Shown here: one piece after another, positions 18,805 to 30,900 of the stretch
How the letters are laid out: the number at the start of each line of letters is the position of its first letter
Position numbering within the stretch: the stretch's first letter is position 1
Source of the DNA: Entamoeba histolytica HM-1:IMSS
Taxonomy: Eukaryota > Evosea > Mastigamoebida > Endamoebidae
Direction of reading: 5' to 3'
Length of the DNA: 64,000 bases
Assembly (NCBI RefSeq): GCF_000208925.1
Contig: NW_001914886.1
Location: 1 to 64,000 of the forward strand
Notes under the pieces: model-generated
Seen by the model: the letters and a program-made list of their open reading frames with translations, nothing else
The model's database searches: none
What the model was told of the DNA's origin: nothing
Made by a program: the position numbers and the translations under genes

Positions 18805-20211
18805 ATGCCACCTAAACCATCACATACAGTCACCGGACATGACCATAACCATAGTATTCAATTTGATTGGTCTAAATGCATGGGTTGTGGAATGTGTGCT
18901 ACTAAATGTACTTTTGGGGTGTTAGTAAAACAACCACCAAAAATTCCACCATTTGTTCAGCCTAATAGAGAAAAACTCTCTCAAGAAAATACCGACAAGA
19001 CAAGAGTACTTATTGATGAGTCTGAATGTACTGGGTGTGGTCAATGTTCTTTGGTTTGTAACTTTGGTTCTATTACACCAATAGACCATCTTGTTGATAC
19101 TTTTAAAGCTAAAGAAGCTGGAAAGAAGCTTGTTGCTATGATTGCACCTTCAACTCGTTTAGGTGTTGCTGAGGCTATGGGAATGCCTATTGGAAGTACA
19201 GCTATGGCTCAGTTAGTTCATTGTTTAAGACTTATTGGATTTGATTATGTATTTGATGTTGATGCTGGAGCTGATAAGACAACAATGGATGATTATGCCG
19301 AAGTTATTGAAATGAAAAAAGAAGGAAAAGGACCTGCTATTACTTCCTGTTGTCCTGCTTGGATTGAACTTGTTGAAAAAGAATATCCTGACTTAATTCC
19401 AAACGTCTCTACTGCCCGTTCACCAATTGGATGTTTAGCTGGTTGTATTAAAAGAGGATGGGCAAAGGATGTAGGAATTGCAGTAGAAGATCTTTACACT
19501 GTTGGAATAATGCCTTGTATTGCTAAAAAAACAGAGTCTCAAAGACAACAAATTCATCAAGACTATGATGCTTCATGTACTTCAAATGAAATTGCTGCTT
19601 ATTTCAAAAAACATCTTCCACCTGAAGAATGTAAATTTACACAAGAAAGAGAAGAAGCACTTGCTAAAACTGAAGATGGTCAATGTGATTTACCATTTAG
19701 ACGTATTTCTGGTGGTTCTAATATTTTTGGAAAGACTGGAGGAGTTTGTGAAACTGTATTGAGAGTAATTGCACGTAATGCAGGAGTTGATTGGAACAGT
19801 TGTACTGTTAACAAGGAAGAAACTTTTAAACATGCTGCAAGTGGATCAACAATGACAAATCTTTCTGTTGATATTGGTGGAACTATTATCACAGGTGCTG
19901 TTTGTCATGGTGGTTATGCTATTAGACATGCTTGTGAACTTATTAGAAAAGGAGAGTTAAAAGTTGATGTTGTTGAAATGATGGCATGTGTTGGAGGTTG
20001 TCTTGGAGGAGCAGGTCAACCAAAAATTCCACCAGCAAAGAAACTTGAGATGGATAAGAGAAGAGTAATGTTAGATATTTTAGATCAACAAACTGATATT
20101 AGAGCTGCTAATGAAAATACTGATGTTCTTGGATGGATTGATAAACATTTTGATCATCAAGGTGCACATCAGCATCTTCACACATATTTTACTCCCAGAT
20201 ATCAAAACTAA
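18805..20211 (+). CDS. [FeFe]-hydrogenase, short form with 2[4Fe-4S] ferredoxin domain
   Basis: A 468-residue iron-only hydrogenase. The N-terminal ferredoxin-like domain has two 4Fe-4S motifs: CMGCGMCATKC at 25-35 and CTGCGQCSLVC near residue 75. The H-cluster domain has all three signatures: TSCCPAW at 180-186 with Cys182, MPCIAKK at 236-242 with Cys238, and MACVGGCLGGAGQ from 393 with Cys395 and Cys399. These hold the 4Fe-4S and diiron sites that reduce protons to hydrogen with ferredoxin electrons. No mitochondrial-type targeting extension is obvious: the N-terminus is short with His and Pro, so a cytosolic place is likely. The domain make-up matches anaerobic protist and clostridial enzymes. 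Codon use is as AT-rich as the neighbours, so any transfer is old. Confidence 0.96.
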   Translation: MPPKPSHTVTGHDHNHSIQFDWSKCMGCGMCATKCTFGVLVKQPPKIPPFVQPNREKLSQENTDKTRVLIDESECTGCGQCSLVCNFGSITPIDHLVDTFKAKEAGKKLVAMIAPSTRLGVAEAMGMPIGSTAMAQLVHCLRLIGFDYVFDVDAGADKTTMDDYAEVIEMKKEGKGPAITSCCPAWIELVEKEYPDLIPNVSTARSPIGCLAGCIKRGWAKDVGIAVEDLYTVGIMPCIAKKTESQRQQIHQDYDASCTSNEIAAYFKKHLPPEECKFTQEREEALAKTEDGQCDLPFRRISGGSNIFGKTGGVCETVLRVIARNAGVDWNSCTVNKEETFKHAASGSTMTNLSVDIGGTIITGAVCHGGYAIRHACELIRKGELKVDVVEMMACVGGCLGGAGQPKIPPAKKLEMDKRRVMLDILDQQTDIRAANENTDVLGWIDKHFDHQGAHQHLHTYFTPRYQN

Positions 20212-20314
20212 ATGAACAGTTCTTTATTATCCTTTCATATTTTGTTATTTATAGTCTCGATGTATTTTTTATCATTTGTATCATTCATATCTTGAAATTT
20301 AAATTTCTAATTTC

Positions 20315-20986
20315 ATGCCTCCTAAAAAGAAACATGTTGTTAAAGTACAAGTCACCAAACCTCAATTGACAGAAAATGACGTTTCAATAAAAAAAGATGA
20401 ACAAGTTCATCACACATATAATACAAGAACAAATAGAAAACACACAAAAAAACTTCATGTTGTTATGGATAAAAACGATGAGCTAATAGCATATGACGAA
20501 GATAGTTTTCAAGAGGATATTACTAATCAAAAAGAAAGTCATTACCAAATAAAGAAAAATCTTCATGACATTAGTTCTTCACATCAAATAGTAAAAAAAT
20601 TTGATGAAGGTGAAATAAAAAGAAAACATATTCCAGTTGATACATCTGTTGAACAACAACCAATTAAAGGAATTATGATTTGTTGTTATGGAACAACAAT
20701 TGATATTCCAAAAGAAATAGAAAATAAAGAATTTAATTCATTAACATCATATGTTGTTTATTCATCGGGTAAAATTAATAAAGATGTTGTTGAAAAATGT
20801 GGAATAAACAATATTCCAATTGTGTCTGAACAATGGCTTATTGATACAATTAAATCAACAACAATAAAAGATCCATACGCATATCTTGTTCCAATAGATA
20901 AATTAGATATTGATGAAGAAATAAAAAGAGTTGAAATATCAAATAAGGATAGTCGAAAAAAGAGAATAATTGATTTACTTCACTAA
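20315..20986 (+). CDS. BRCT-domain protein
   Basis: A 223-residue protein with a basic N-terminus (MPPKKKHVV) and a polar, charged region to about residue 120. Residues about 125-205 look like one BRCT domain: a PIKGIMICCYG first strand, a central TSYVVYSSGKI strand-turn, and the hallmark IVSEQWLIDTIKS helix with the conserved Trp, followed by a YAYLVP end. BRCT domains bind phosphopeptides in DNA damage and replication proteins. The gene is 103 bp after the hydrogenase stop. The basic start suggests nuclear localisation. No other domain is visible, so a specific family name cannot be given. Confidence 0.75.
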   Translation: MPPKKKHVVKVQVTKPQLTENDVSIKKDEQVHHTYNTRTNRKHTKKLHVVMDKNDELIAYDEDSFQEDITNQKESHYQIKKNLHDISSSHQIVKKFDEGEIKRKHIPVDTSVEQQPIKGIMICCYGTTIDIPKEIENKEFNSLTSYVVYSSGKINKDVVEKCGINNIPIVSEQWLIDTIKSTTIKDPYAYLVPIDKLDIDEEIKRVEISNKDSRKKRIIDLLH

Positions 20987-21062
20987 AATTAATTATATTT
21001 TTTTATAGTTTTTAGGAATTAATTTATTAAAACTTTTAGACAAAAAGAACTTTTAAAGTTAC

Positions 21063-22005
21063 ATGTCGTTTTGTTATAAATACAAGTTATATTTTGATAG
21101 TATTATTATTTCATTAAAACGAATAGACAAAGCTGCTCCATTGTATTTTTCGTATTTTACTAATGCAGTAGTTCTTAGTTTTGTTTCATTTATTAGTTTT
21201 ATTATATTTTATAGTTTGTCATTCTTCTTTTATTACCTTTCAATAACATAATATAACACTTTCAGCTGACTCTAATAAAGTAAATTCTTTCAATAAAGAT
21301 GAAACTTCTGAAGTAAATGATGTACATTTAAATTATTCGAGAATAACTTTCTTTTGTATTGTGTTGACAGTCCTTCCATTAATACTATCAATAATGGTTT
21401 ATAAATCTCTTGTTAATATTCATTATTTATCAACTCAATTTTCTATTATTATTTCTTCTATTATTTGTTTTATAACTCTCTGTGCAGTTCATTATCATTT
21501 CATTTTTGTCATTCACTTCTTTATCTCAATCGGACTAATCATTTTTGTGATTGGAATATCTCTCTTCTTAAAGCAACTTTGTAGTCTTACAGTCCCTAGT
21601 TATTCATATGATATTCAGTTATGTGAAATAACAATGTTGTCTACACTATGTACTTGTATTGCCATTCAACCAAAATGGTATATTATAGGTTTACTTTCTC
21701 CACTATTCTTTTCATTACCTCATCCTAAGAAATTAGATGAATGGATTCGAACGTTTAACCAAAAGCATTTCACTCTATCACTCTATTTCTTATGTGCAAC
21801 AACTACTAATATTGTTGCATTGTTATTATTATATGCCAGAATCAGTCAAGGGGGTTTCTATAATTATGTTATTGCTATTGTTTTATTTGCTTTGATCATT
21901 AATTCTGAGATAGTTGCATATATCCACCAAAAAAAAGGGAATCACTTGTATAGTGAAGAGGTAACACAACCATTAGCAGATGATGAAGGTAATGTCCAAC
22001 CATAA
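21063..22005 (+). CDS. Multi-spanning membrane protein, two exons
   Basis: The reading frame shifts at about 21.2 kb and is restored by an intron at 21214-21265 (52 nt), starting GTTTGT and ending TTTCAG. Exon 1 is 21063-21213 and exon 2 is 21266-22005; the phase fits exactly, giving 296 residues. Residues about 33-52 are a hydrophobic segment, followed by a polar loop of about 25 residues encoded at the start of exon 2, then six or seven further membrane segments. The C-terminus is acidic and polar. I do not recognise the family; it resembles small polytopic proteins of unknown function. The 3' splice site ends in CAG rather than the usual TAG, the only departure from the normal pattern. Confidence 0.65.
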
Positions 22006-22223
22006 AATTTTCGCTTAACTTTTTTATTATTTTCTTTTTGTTCTTAATAATTTAAAAAAATAATAAAAATTAACTATTGAATAGATAAAAGCAACAAAAG
22101 AAAAATACATTCCTCCAAAATCGCATTAAAATATTAAATTTGTTCAAAAATAACATAAAAAATACTTCATAAGAAAAGAGTAATTTTTTATTTTCATCTT
22201 AAAATAATTTAGTTGTTTATCTT

Positions 22224-25200
22224 ATGAGAAGAAACATTAACGAAGATATTGACTTATCATTTCTTACTACACAAAAAGAAAAGAATAAATTTCAAAAATT
22301 TAATGACGAGGCTGAGAAGATACTTAACCAAATAGAAAAATGTAAGGTTTGGACTGATATTCTTCAAGTTATGCAAACCTTTACTAAATTTATTAAAAAC
22401 AATAAAAACTTCCCTGTTGTTCCGGCTAAACAAACATTTATGAGAAGAATGGCACAGGCATTAGATCCACAAATTCCATCTGGAGTTCATATGCAAGTAT
22501 TAGAATTATTTGTTATGTTATTTGAAAGAATAGGAGAAGATAGATTAGTAGAAGATTTATGGTGTTTTACACCAGGGCTATTTCCATTAATACGAAGTGG
22601 AGCAACAGATATTAGAACAAAGATATTAGATATTATAAAGAAATATTTATTAAAAGTTATAATGAAAATGAAAGATATTCAAAAAGCATTTATTATTTCT
22701 GTTGTAGTTGGTATGGAAGAAAATTCTAGTGGAATTAAAGATAAAACAATTGAACTTATTGATGAAGTTAAAAAGAATAATGAGAAATATTTCTGGGAAT
22801 TATGTTGGGATATATTACGTTCAAATAGCATTAGTAGAAAACCATTATTAACGTATATGTTACTTAAACTTGATTGTCCAATAAAAGAAGAACAATTAGC
22901 AAATAGAGAATTAATGTTATATAGTATTTTAAATACATTTACTGATGAAAAATCATTAGTATTAAGAGACATGTTAGATATTTTATGTACAAGAATAAAA
23001 TTAAATAGTGGAATATTTAATGAAGAACAATTTACAAGTATTGTTGAACGAATGTTAATATTATTAAAAAAGAAAGATAGTGGATTAACAAGAAGAGTTC
23101 ATTTTTATCTTTTAGGATTAAATGCTAAAGACCAAGATATTGAGAAAGAACAAATAATATCATTTTTTAATAATTATTCATATAAAATTATAGAAAAATC
23201 ATTAAATGAATTATATAATTACGCATCAAAAGAAGGAATTGAAAACATAATTTCTATATATGAAGAATTATTAGGTAAACAAATTATTGCAGAACAAGTT
23301 TTTAAAAATGTAATTTGTTCAGTTCTTTCATTATTACAAAAAGCATTGGAAATAAATAAAAGAAATGACATTGATATAATTACTGAATTTTTAAAAAATG
23401 TTGATATTGATGTATTATTTGAATATATAATTTCTTTAATGAATAATGAAACAAAAGACTATGCAATTAAAAGAACATTAGCATTTCTTACAACGTATCA
23501 AGGAAATGAAGAACAAATGAAAAAAATGGATACATTTGGAATTAATATTTTACTTCTTTGTTGGAAAAAAATGATAAGATTAATAGAGTCTGAAGTACAA
23601 ATAAATCAACTAACAGAATGTTTTGAATTAATAGAATATTGTTTAAAAGATGAATTTGAAGAGAATGAAGAAAAAGATATTCAATTAATAAAAATAACAA
23701 TTGAAGCAGATAAAGTATTTGAAATATTTATGAAAAAATATATTGAAGTAGATACTACAATGCCAGAAAAAAAACTTAATATGTTTATTAAATTTTGTGA
23801 TATAATTAAAACATTACATACTAAATTAACACCATTTAAAAGATATCAAATACAAAATATTAATGAAGAATATAATGAAGAAATTGAAAAAGAAGAAGAA
23901 GAAATTGGAATTGAAGGAATTCAAATATTATTAAAAAAAGAATTAAATAATAATGGATGGATAGATGAATTAAAAAAAATTATTGCAGAACATCCACATC
24001 CTATTTTAAGAATTAAAGCAGCAAAATGTTATTATGATATTTGGAAAAAAGAAGAAAAAGATGTACTTCAACTTGATGATGAAACATTTATTTATGAATT
24101 ATATCAAGTATTATGGAAAACATTAGATGAAGATAATTATTCAATATTAACTGATGTTGTATTATTTTTCCATACATTTGGTACTTCACATGAACAATTA
24201 ACATATAACTTTATTACAGAAAAATTAAAAGATGGAAATGAAGATGACTTATTAAAATATATGTTATTTTGGAAAAATTCAAGTTTGTTAATTTATGATA
24301 TTGAGACTTCAGTTTTTAATAAAGGATTAATATTATTCTTACAATATTATATTCACCAACATCATGACCCATTCTTTTTGGACTTTCTTCAAGTATCAAT
24401 GAATGTACAAAGACTTGATCGTATTCTTCCTCCAATTATTTCAATTTTATTAACACAACAAGATGAAAGAAATAAACAATTATATGGATTTGAAATTAAT
24501 GATACATTATTAATTTCATTATTAAACATTATTGATACAATGTTTGCTTCTTCTAATCCTAAATTTATTGAAACATTAAAATTACTTCAAATACCAATGT
24601 TTCTTAATGAAAAATATAAAAAAATTGAATATTCATTTGATAAAATGTCAGAACCATCAAATATTCTTGAATTAATATTTTGTGTTATTATGTTATATAT
24701 GAAAGGAAATAAAAAATTAATTAACACTTCTGATAAAACACAACTATTTCATTATCAGTCTCTTGCAACAGATATTTTAATTAATATTTTTACTTCTTAT
24801 CAAGAAAATGAAATAATAAAAGATATTAGTATTTCTACTCAATATACTATATTACTTTCATTTGCTGAATCAATTACTCATGCTCCTAAATTACAATTAC
24901 ATTTACTTTCTTTAGTAAAATTATTAGTTAGACTTTCTGATATAACTCAACCTGAACAAAGTATTACTAGATTTTCTTTATTCCTTCAAACAATTATTAG
25001 TGGAATTTGTCAAGAAAAACATATGTATCGTTCTCATTTTCTTAGAATGATTGAAGAAAGTATTGATTTTATTCCATCAACAGAATATAAGACTTCTGTA
25101 GTATTACTTATACAAGCTATTTCTAATGTAATTTCACAAAATACATTACCAAGGTCTATTTGTTTAAATACTTTATCAGAAGAAATTAATCCAGTACTTG

Positions 25201-27206
25201 ACATTTTAAAAAAATTATATGAACATTCATTAAAACTCTTTCCTTATAAATCTCAATTTGAAGATACTTCAAACCAACAAACACAACAAGTAAGTGCTGG
25301 ACAACAAATTGGAAATGCTGTATTATTTATTCCAATGCTTGTTGTATCTGTTTTTTCTGATGTAAAAGGTAATAAAGAAAAAAGAAATAATGAACCACAT
25401 TTTCTCACTTCAACATTAAGAAGAACTATTCAATCAATATTTGAATTAGTCAGTGTAACTGAAGGTCCTAATAACTCATTTGTCTTACAAAGTAATTGTG
25501 TTTCAGTATTGGAAATGTTATTTATTTCATTCCCACTTGATTTTATTGGAGAATATTTATTAATGTTTAATTCATTCCCTGATAAACATTCATTTATATT
25601 CAGATCATTTAAACAAGAATTTATAGTTAAAATGTTATGGTCATTATTAGTTATTAGTGAAGCTGGATTATATGAAGATGTAGCTCCACAAAAAATATTT
25701 GACTTTGTTCAATTTATTATAACAAAAGTTATAACTCCAACTGAATTATATAGAACACAAATGTATATTCAATCATTAATTAATCATCATATGGTAAATG
25801 ATGAAATGGTCTTTGTTATTATACATACTATTAAATTATTCCTTGATGTTATTAATCAACTTGATATTAAAAACCAAGGTAAATTAGGAAATGGATGGGA
25901 AGAAATTATTAATTCAATATTAAATAAATATATGGCAATTGTTCAACGTTGGAAAGAAGGAGGTCAACCTATTAAATTAAGAAATAGACAAAAAAGTCTT
26001 TCATCAAATACATCAACATCTTCTAGTTTAGGAGTTCCTATTGCATCAAGTTATGATAGTAAAGATTCATCAAAAAATATAACAGAAGATAATCCATTGT
26101 CTATAATAAATAATTCCTTATACATTTCTTCAGATTTATTAAATATTGTTATTGATGATATTATTCCAATTATAACAATGGCATTTGATGAAAATTCAAT
26201 AGGAAATATTATTGATTTAGGCAAACAATTTGAACATAATTTAACACAACCTGGTAGTGATATGGGAATTAACGTCTCATCTTTAAATATTTTAAATGAA
26301 TTAGCAAAAAGAAATCAATTAAATAATAAATGGAGTAAAATTATATTTAATGTATTTAATAATGATGAATTCTTTAATAAATCAAGTAATCTTTTAACAT
26401 TATGGAAAGCACCAATTTATTCAGTATTTTCTAGTAATAATGCTAAATTATTATTTGACTTTATTTCAGGTATTAATAAAGGAATATTAGGACAAGGACT
26501 TCTTGTTAATAAAGAAAACGAATCAATTTTAAGAGCAAAAATATTTAAAAGAATTGCATTTGTAATTTATTGTGGAGAAAAAGAAGTATTTGATAATTTT
26601 ATGGATCAAAACCAATCATTAATTGAAAATATATTAGATAGACTGATTGATTCAATTAAACAATATCCATCAGAAGTATTATATAGTTGTGGATTTTTAT
26701 TATTAAGAGTCATGTTACTTAAATGTTCTTTTAATAAATTAAAGAAAAAAATGCCAACCATATTAAATGAATTAATAACTATATTTAATTTACCATTTGA
26801 TAAAGGGTCTATGATTATTTTAAGTGGATTACAATTATTTGATATGTTACAACTTATACCTGACTGTTCAATAGACCTTCATTCTTGGATTTTCCTTCCA
26901 TTATTTATTCCTGATGAATCATTTGATAATTCTAAATATCAACCATTAATCCCTACTCTTATATTACCAAGCAATGATACTGAGCCATGTGTTAATAAAC
27001 CAAATATATCATATGAAGGTTTAACTCAATCAAGAGAACTTATTATTAAAGAAAATAAATTAATTGATATGCAACAATACCAACTTTTAAGAACAAAATT
27101 AAATTATTATTCACAAGATCTTTTCTATATGACTTCTCGTTCTGATGAAATAGATATTAATTCAACAATTAGAGTTTTGTTAGATAACTTTAGTGAACAG
27201 CAGTAA
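22224..27206 (+). CDS. DOP1 (Dopey) family protein
   Basis: A 1660-residue protein. The N-terminal 300 residues match the Dopey domain: a KFIKNNKNFPVVPAK segment, a LDPQIPSGVHMQVLELF segment and a DLWCFTPGLFPLIRSGATDIR segment, all in the family order. The rest is a long alpha-solenoid of helical repeats with Asn-rich, Ile/Leu-rich helices. A Ser/Thr-rich, probably disordered patch lies at about 1260-1300. DOP1 proteins work with a Mon2-like partner and a flippase in endosome-Golgi transport. Length is close to yeast Dop1 (about 1700). It is the largest gene in the window and lies 218 bp after the membrane protein stop on the same strand. Confidence 0.85.
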   Translation: MRRNINEDIDLSFLTTQKEKNKFQKFNDEAEKILNQIEKCKVWTDILQVMQTFTKFIKNNKNFPVVPAKQTFMRRMAQALDPQIPSGVHMQVLELFVMLFERIGEDRLVEDLWCFTPGLFPLIRSGATDIRTKILDIIKKYLLKVIMKMKDIQKAFIISVVVGMEENSSGIKDKTIELIDEVKKNNEKYFWELCWDILRSNSISRKPLLTYMLLKLDCPIKEEQLANRELMLYSILNTFTDEKSLVLRDMLDILCTRIKLNSGIFNEEQFTSIVERMLILLKKKDSGLTRRVHFYLLGLNAKDQDIEKEQIISFFNNYSYKIIEKSLNELYNYASKEGIENIISIYEELLGKQIIAEQVFKNVICSVLSLLQKALEINKRNDIDIITEFLKNVDIDVLFEYIISLMNNETKDYAIKRTLAFLTTYQGNEEQMKKMDTFGINILLLCWKKMIRLIESEVQINQLTECFELIEYCLKDEFEENEEKDIQLIKITIEADKVFEIFMKKYIEVDTTMPEKKLNMFIKFCDIIKTLHTKLTPFKRYQIQNINEEYNEEIEKEEEEIGIEGIQILLKKELNNNGWIDELKKIIAEHPHPILRIKAAKCYYDIWKKEEKDVLQLDDETFIYELYQVLWKTLDEDNYSILTDVVLFFHTFGTSHEQLTYNFITEKLKDGNEDDLLKYMLFWKNSSLLIYDIETSVFNKGLILFLQYYIHQHHDPFFLDFLQVSMNVQRLDRILPPIISILLTQQDERNKQLYGFEINDTLLISLLNIIDTMFASSNPKFIETLKLLQIPMFLNEKYKKIEYSFDKMSEPSNILELIFCVIMLYMKGNKKLINTSDKTQLFHYQSLATDILINIFTSYQENEIIKDISISTQYTILLSFAESITHAPKLQLHLLSLVKLLVRLSDITQPEQSITRFSLFLQTIISGICQEKHMYRSHFLRMIEESIDFIPSTEYKTSVVLLIQAISNVISQNTLPRSICLNTLSEEINPVLDILKKLYEHSLKLFPYKSQFEDTSNQQTQQVSAGQQIGNAVLFIPMLVVSVFSDVKGNKEKRNNEPHFLTSTLRRTIQSIFELVSVTEGPNNSFVLQSNCVSVLEMLFISFPLDFIGEYLLMFNSFPDKHSFIFRSFKQEFIVKMLWSLLVISEAGLYEDVAPQKIFDFVQFIITKVITPTELYRTQMYIQSLINHHMVNDEMVFVIIHTIKLFLDVINQLDIKNQGKLGNGWEEIINSILNKYMAIVQRWKEGGQPIKLRNRQKSLSSNTSTSSSLGVPIASSYDSKDSSKNITEDNPLSIINNSLYISSDLLNIVIDDIIPIITMAFDENSIGNIIDLGKQFEHNLTQPGSDMGINVSSLNILNELAKRNQLNNKWSKIIFNVFNNDEFFNKSSNLLTLWKAPIYSVFSSNNAKLLFDFISGINKGILGQGLLVNKENESILRAKIFKRIAFVIYCGEKEVFDNFMDQNQSLIENILDRLIDSIKQYPSEVLYSCGFLLLRVMLLKCSFNKLKKKMPTILNELITIFNLPFDKGSMIILSGLQLFDMLQLIPDCSIDLHSWIFLPLFIPDESFDNSKYQPLIPTLILPSNDTEPCVNKPNISYEGLTQSRELIIKENKLIDMQQYQLLRTKLNYYSQDLFYMTSRSDEIDINSTIRVLLDNFSEQQ

Positions 27207-27407
27207 TAATTTAAGAATTTAGTTTTTTAATAATAAATTTATGATTAAAATATTATTTTTAATTTTCAGATATAAATAAATAATTAGAAAATTCCTCTTT
27301 CTTCTTTCTTCTTCTTTTTTTAAATGAAAAGAATAATCGTTATTATTTGAATTTTCTAATACTTGTTATTCTTTAACTCTCATCTCTAAAAATTTATTTC
27401 ATCCATT

Positions 27408-27692
27408 ATGAAAGCTTTCATTTGTTTACTTTTCATTTTTGCTATTGCTTTTGCTGCTGATACTGCAAGTTGTGCATTCTGTAAGACTATTATCTCTCAA
27501 ATTGAACAACTTCAAGCCAAGAAAGGAAGAGCTGCTGTAGAAGATTTTATTGATGAACTTTGTTCAATTGCAACTGATGAAGCTAAAGATGTATGTGATG
27601 ATTGGAATGCATATGGAATGGATAAAATTGTTGATGCTATTATGGCACATGAATTATCAGACTCTGTTTGTGCAAAATGTGGATCTTGTTAA
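27408..27692 (+). CDS. Secreted saposin-like protein (SAPLIP)
   Basis: A 94-residue protein. Residues 1-16 form a signal peptide (MKAFICLLFIFAIAFA). The mature part is one saposin B-type domain, with the six cysteines at 22, 25, 52, 63, 88 and 91, in the usual spacing for three disulfides, plus a seventh Cys at 94, the last residue. The family includes the amoebapores of Entamoeba, which act on membranes, but also many relatives without shown pore activity. The mature part is acidic, so I do not assign it as an amoebapore. Expected location is secretory or lysosome-like vesicles. An A/G-rich run with seven G residues follows the stop. Confidence 0.85.
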   Translation: MKAFICLLFIFAIAFAADTASCAFCKTIISQIEQLQAKKGRAAVEDFIDELCSIATDEAKDVCDDWNAYGMDKIVDAIMAHELSDSVCAKCGSC

Positions 27693-27922
27693 AAGAGGGG
27701 GGGAGATATTTAATACAATTTTTAATTATTAAATTTTAAAAGTAAAATTAAATTTTCTCTAAAGAAATAAGTAATAAAGAAATAGTGTTTTTGTTAAAGA
27801 AATAATAAAGTAAATAGAAAACAAATTGTTTAATTTCATTAAATTTAATTTGTTAAAAATAAAAAAATAGAAATTCATCTTCATTTTGTTTATTTAATAA
27901 TTAATTTAATTTGAGTAGTTTA

Positions 27923-30900
27923 ATGAGTGAAGAAAATTTATCACTTAGTGATCTTTTAGAACAAATATTATGTTCTAAAGGATCAGTTAAAGTTATTAGA
28001 AAAATGTATGAAACTACACAAAGTGAAGGAACAAGTATTTCATTTATAAGAGATTTACTTTGTTTTTTTGAAGGGAGAAATAAAACATTAATATTTATGA
28101 ATAGATTATTTGAACAATGGATAAATGGAAATGACAATTTATTATTTGTTATTAGAAAAAATTTTTGGTCATATAATTGTTTTACTGTTTATTTAACTTG
28201 TTCCAATTTAGTTGAATATCTTCAAACAATACTCACCCCTTTCTTTGATAGTTTACAAAGAAAAGAAGAAGAACCAATAAAATCTTTATTAATAGAGAGT
28301 AAAGAATTAAAACAAAAAGAAATAAATCAATTAAAATTTAAAAATATTGAATCAAATGAAGTAAAAAATTTATTTATTAAACCAGATTTATCACAAATAC
28401 CTATTTCTCAATTAAATACTTTAATACAATTTATTATTGATAAATTAGAAATGATAATTAATTCATTCATACAATCAGTTGATCGTTTTCCACCTCAAAT
28501 TGGATTTCTTTTTTATACATTAAGACTTAAAATAATTAATGGATATCCAAGTTCTATGAATTCATTTTTACTTTATCTTATTCAAGAATCAGTAATTACA
28601 CCATTTTTATCTTCACCATCATTTTTTGGTATGCTTGAACAAGTAACTTCAAAACAATTATTTATTATAAATATTTGTATTTATTTATTAAGAAATATTT
28701 CATTAAATACACAAATATCATCAGGTTATTTCTCATTATTTAATGATTTTATTGCTTTTCAACATATTAAAATAACAACTCTTTTTTTAAATGTTATTTG
28801 TACAAAATATCAAACTGAATGTCATTATATTATTCCTGAAGAACATTTTCAAAAAGTTTGTTATTCTCTTTCAAAATTATTTATTTCACATGGAAATATA
28901 TTAGAACAAACATTTATTCAAAAATTACCATCAATTGGATTATCAGAAATATTAAAACGATTAAAAGATTCATGTAAAGCAAGAAAAAAAATATATAAAG
29001 ATAAGTTTAGACCAATTATTCCAAAAGCACCATTTCAATATTTTGGAAAGAAATATGAAAGTTTAGAAATAATGTATAATAATAAATTTATTGGATTATC
29101 TTCAAGAACATTATCAACTAATTTAAAATCAAAAAAAATAAATCATGCAATTAAAATATTAAATCAAAATGAAAATTATATTAATTATATTGATCCTAAA
29201 ACTGGACTTACTCCTTTAATGGTTGCTTGTAAAAATCCTTCTATTGAATTATTTAAAACATTATTAACTAAATCACCAGATGTATTTATTCGAGATTTTA
29301 GAGGATGGAGTGTTGTTCATCATGCAATTTATGAAGATAAAGTAGAATTTCTTTCATTATTAATTAATTATCCATTTTATAATTTATTTGATTGGAATGA
29401 TGATATGAATACTCCATTACATTATATTGTACAAAAACCTTTAACAAATGAAGTAGAAAAATGTATAATTCAATGTTTAAAGAATGGAGCAAATATTAAT
29501 TCATTAAATCTTTCAAAAGAAACACCATTATATCGTGCAGTTAAAAAAAATAATATAAATATGGTTAAATATTTATTACCATTAGGAGCAGACCCATTTA
29601 TAAAATGTGTAACAGGAAGTGTATATGATTTTGTATTAGAAGATCCACCAGAATCAGAATTAAGAAATATAATATTTGATTTTGTAAAAAAAGGAACATT
29701 ATTTAATAATGAATATATTAAAATTAATAGAGAACAATATCATGTTCATTTTTCAATTCAAGAATATTCAACTATTAATTTTATTATTAATTCTATTCAA
29801 GAACAAAATTCATTATTATTTGAAAATTTATTAGATAGAAGTACTTTTGAAAATGATGTTTTAATAACAAATGGAAATACATTATTACATGAAATATCTC
29901 GTAATGGTAATTCAGAAATTATGGAAATTTATTGTAGAAAAAAGTTATTATTAAATAATATAACTACTCCAACTCATATTGTTAAATTAAATAATACTGG
30001 TGAAACTCCATTAATGGTTGCATTAAAATCAAATAGAGCTGATTGTGCATTAATGTTATTAAGTTTAAATATTGATAATTTATCAGAAACAATTCATCCA
30101 GAGACAAGAAGAAATGCATTACATTATCTTAGTATATCAGATATTCCAGTTGAATTAAAAAAAGTATTATTTTTAAGTTTATTTATTAGAATTACAAATA
30201 TTAATCAACAAGACAAAGATGGAAATACTTGTTTACATTTATTATTAAAGAAAAAAGAAGATGTTTCTTTAACAGAATTACTTCTTAATAATGGTGCTGA
30301 TATGTTTATTGAAAATAAAAAAAGACAACAATGTATTCATATTTCTATTGAAAATAAAGATGTTATAAATTTTAATTTTTTATTTGAACATGAATATGAT
30401 TGGTGTGATGATGATTTTGAATTTATTCATACTTTATATTCACAAGATTCTTTATTATTAATTCCACATGTTATAAATTATCTTAATTCTATTACTTCTT
30501 CAAGTCCTGTTCATCGTTGGGAGATTGTTTTAAAAATAAAAAGATTATTAGATTCTTCTCATCTTTTTTCTGATTCTATTCTTGTTAGTCCTAGTTCTTA
30601 TATTCACTCTTTTATTCAATGGCTAGCTATTAAATATGAATCAGAAACACTGAAAAATCAATTAAAAGAATGTTTAATGGATGATGAAAAAGTAGAAGAA
30701 AATTTACAAGAAGATCGTATTAGAAATCATATTAATCAAGGATTAGCATTAGGAATTCATGACTGTAAAATACTTAAAATTTCTCTTGAAATGCTTCAAG
30801 AAAATCTTTCAAGATGTTTAGAAATTCAAAGTTCTCTTGTTAAAAATGATTTTCGTTATGATAAAACAATTTTAACTAGACTGGTAAAAAAGTTATATTT

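Noticed and set aside
27408..27692. Calling the saposin-like gene an amoebapore
   Set aside because: The six-cysteine frame fits, but the mature chain is acidic and lacks specific amoebapore marks, so only the wider family is named.
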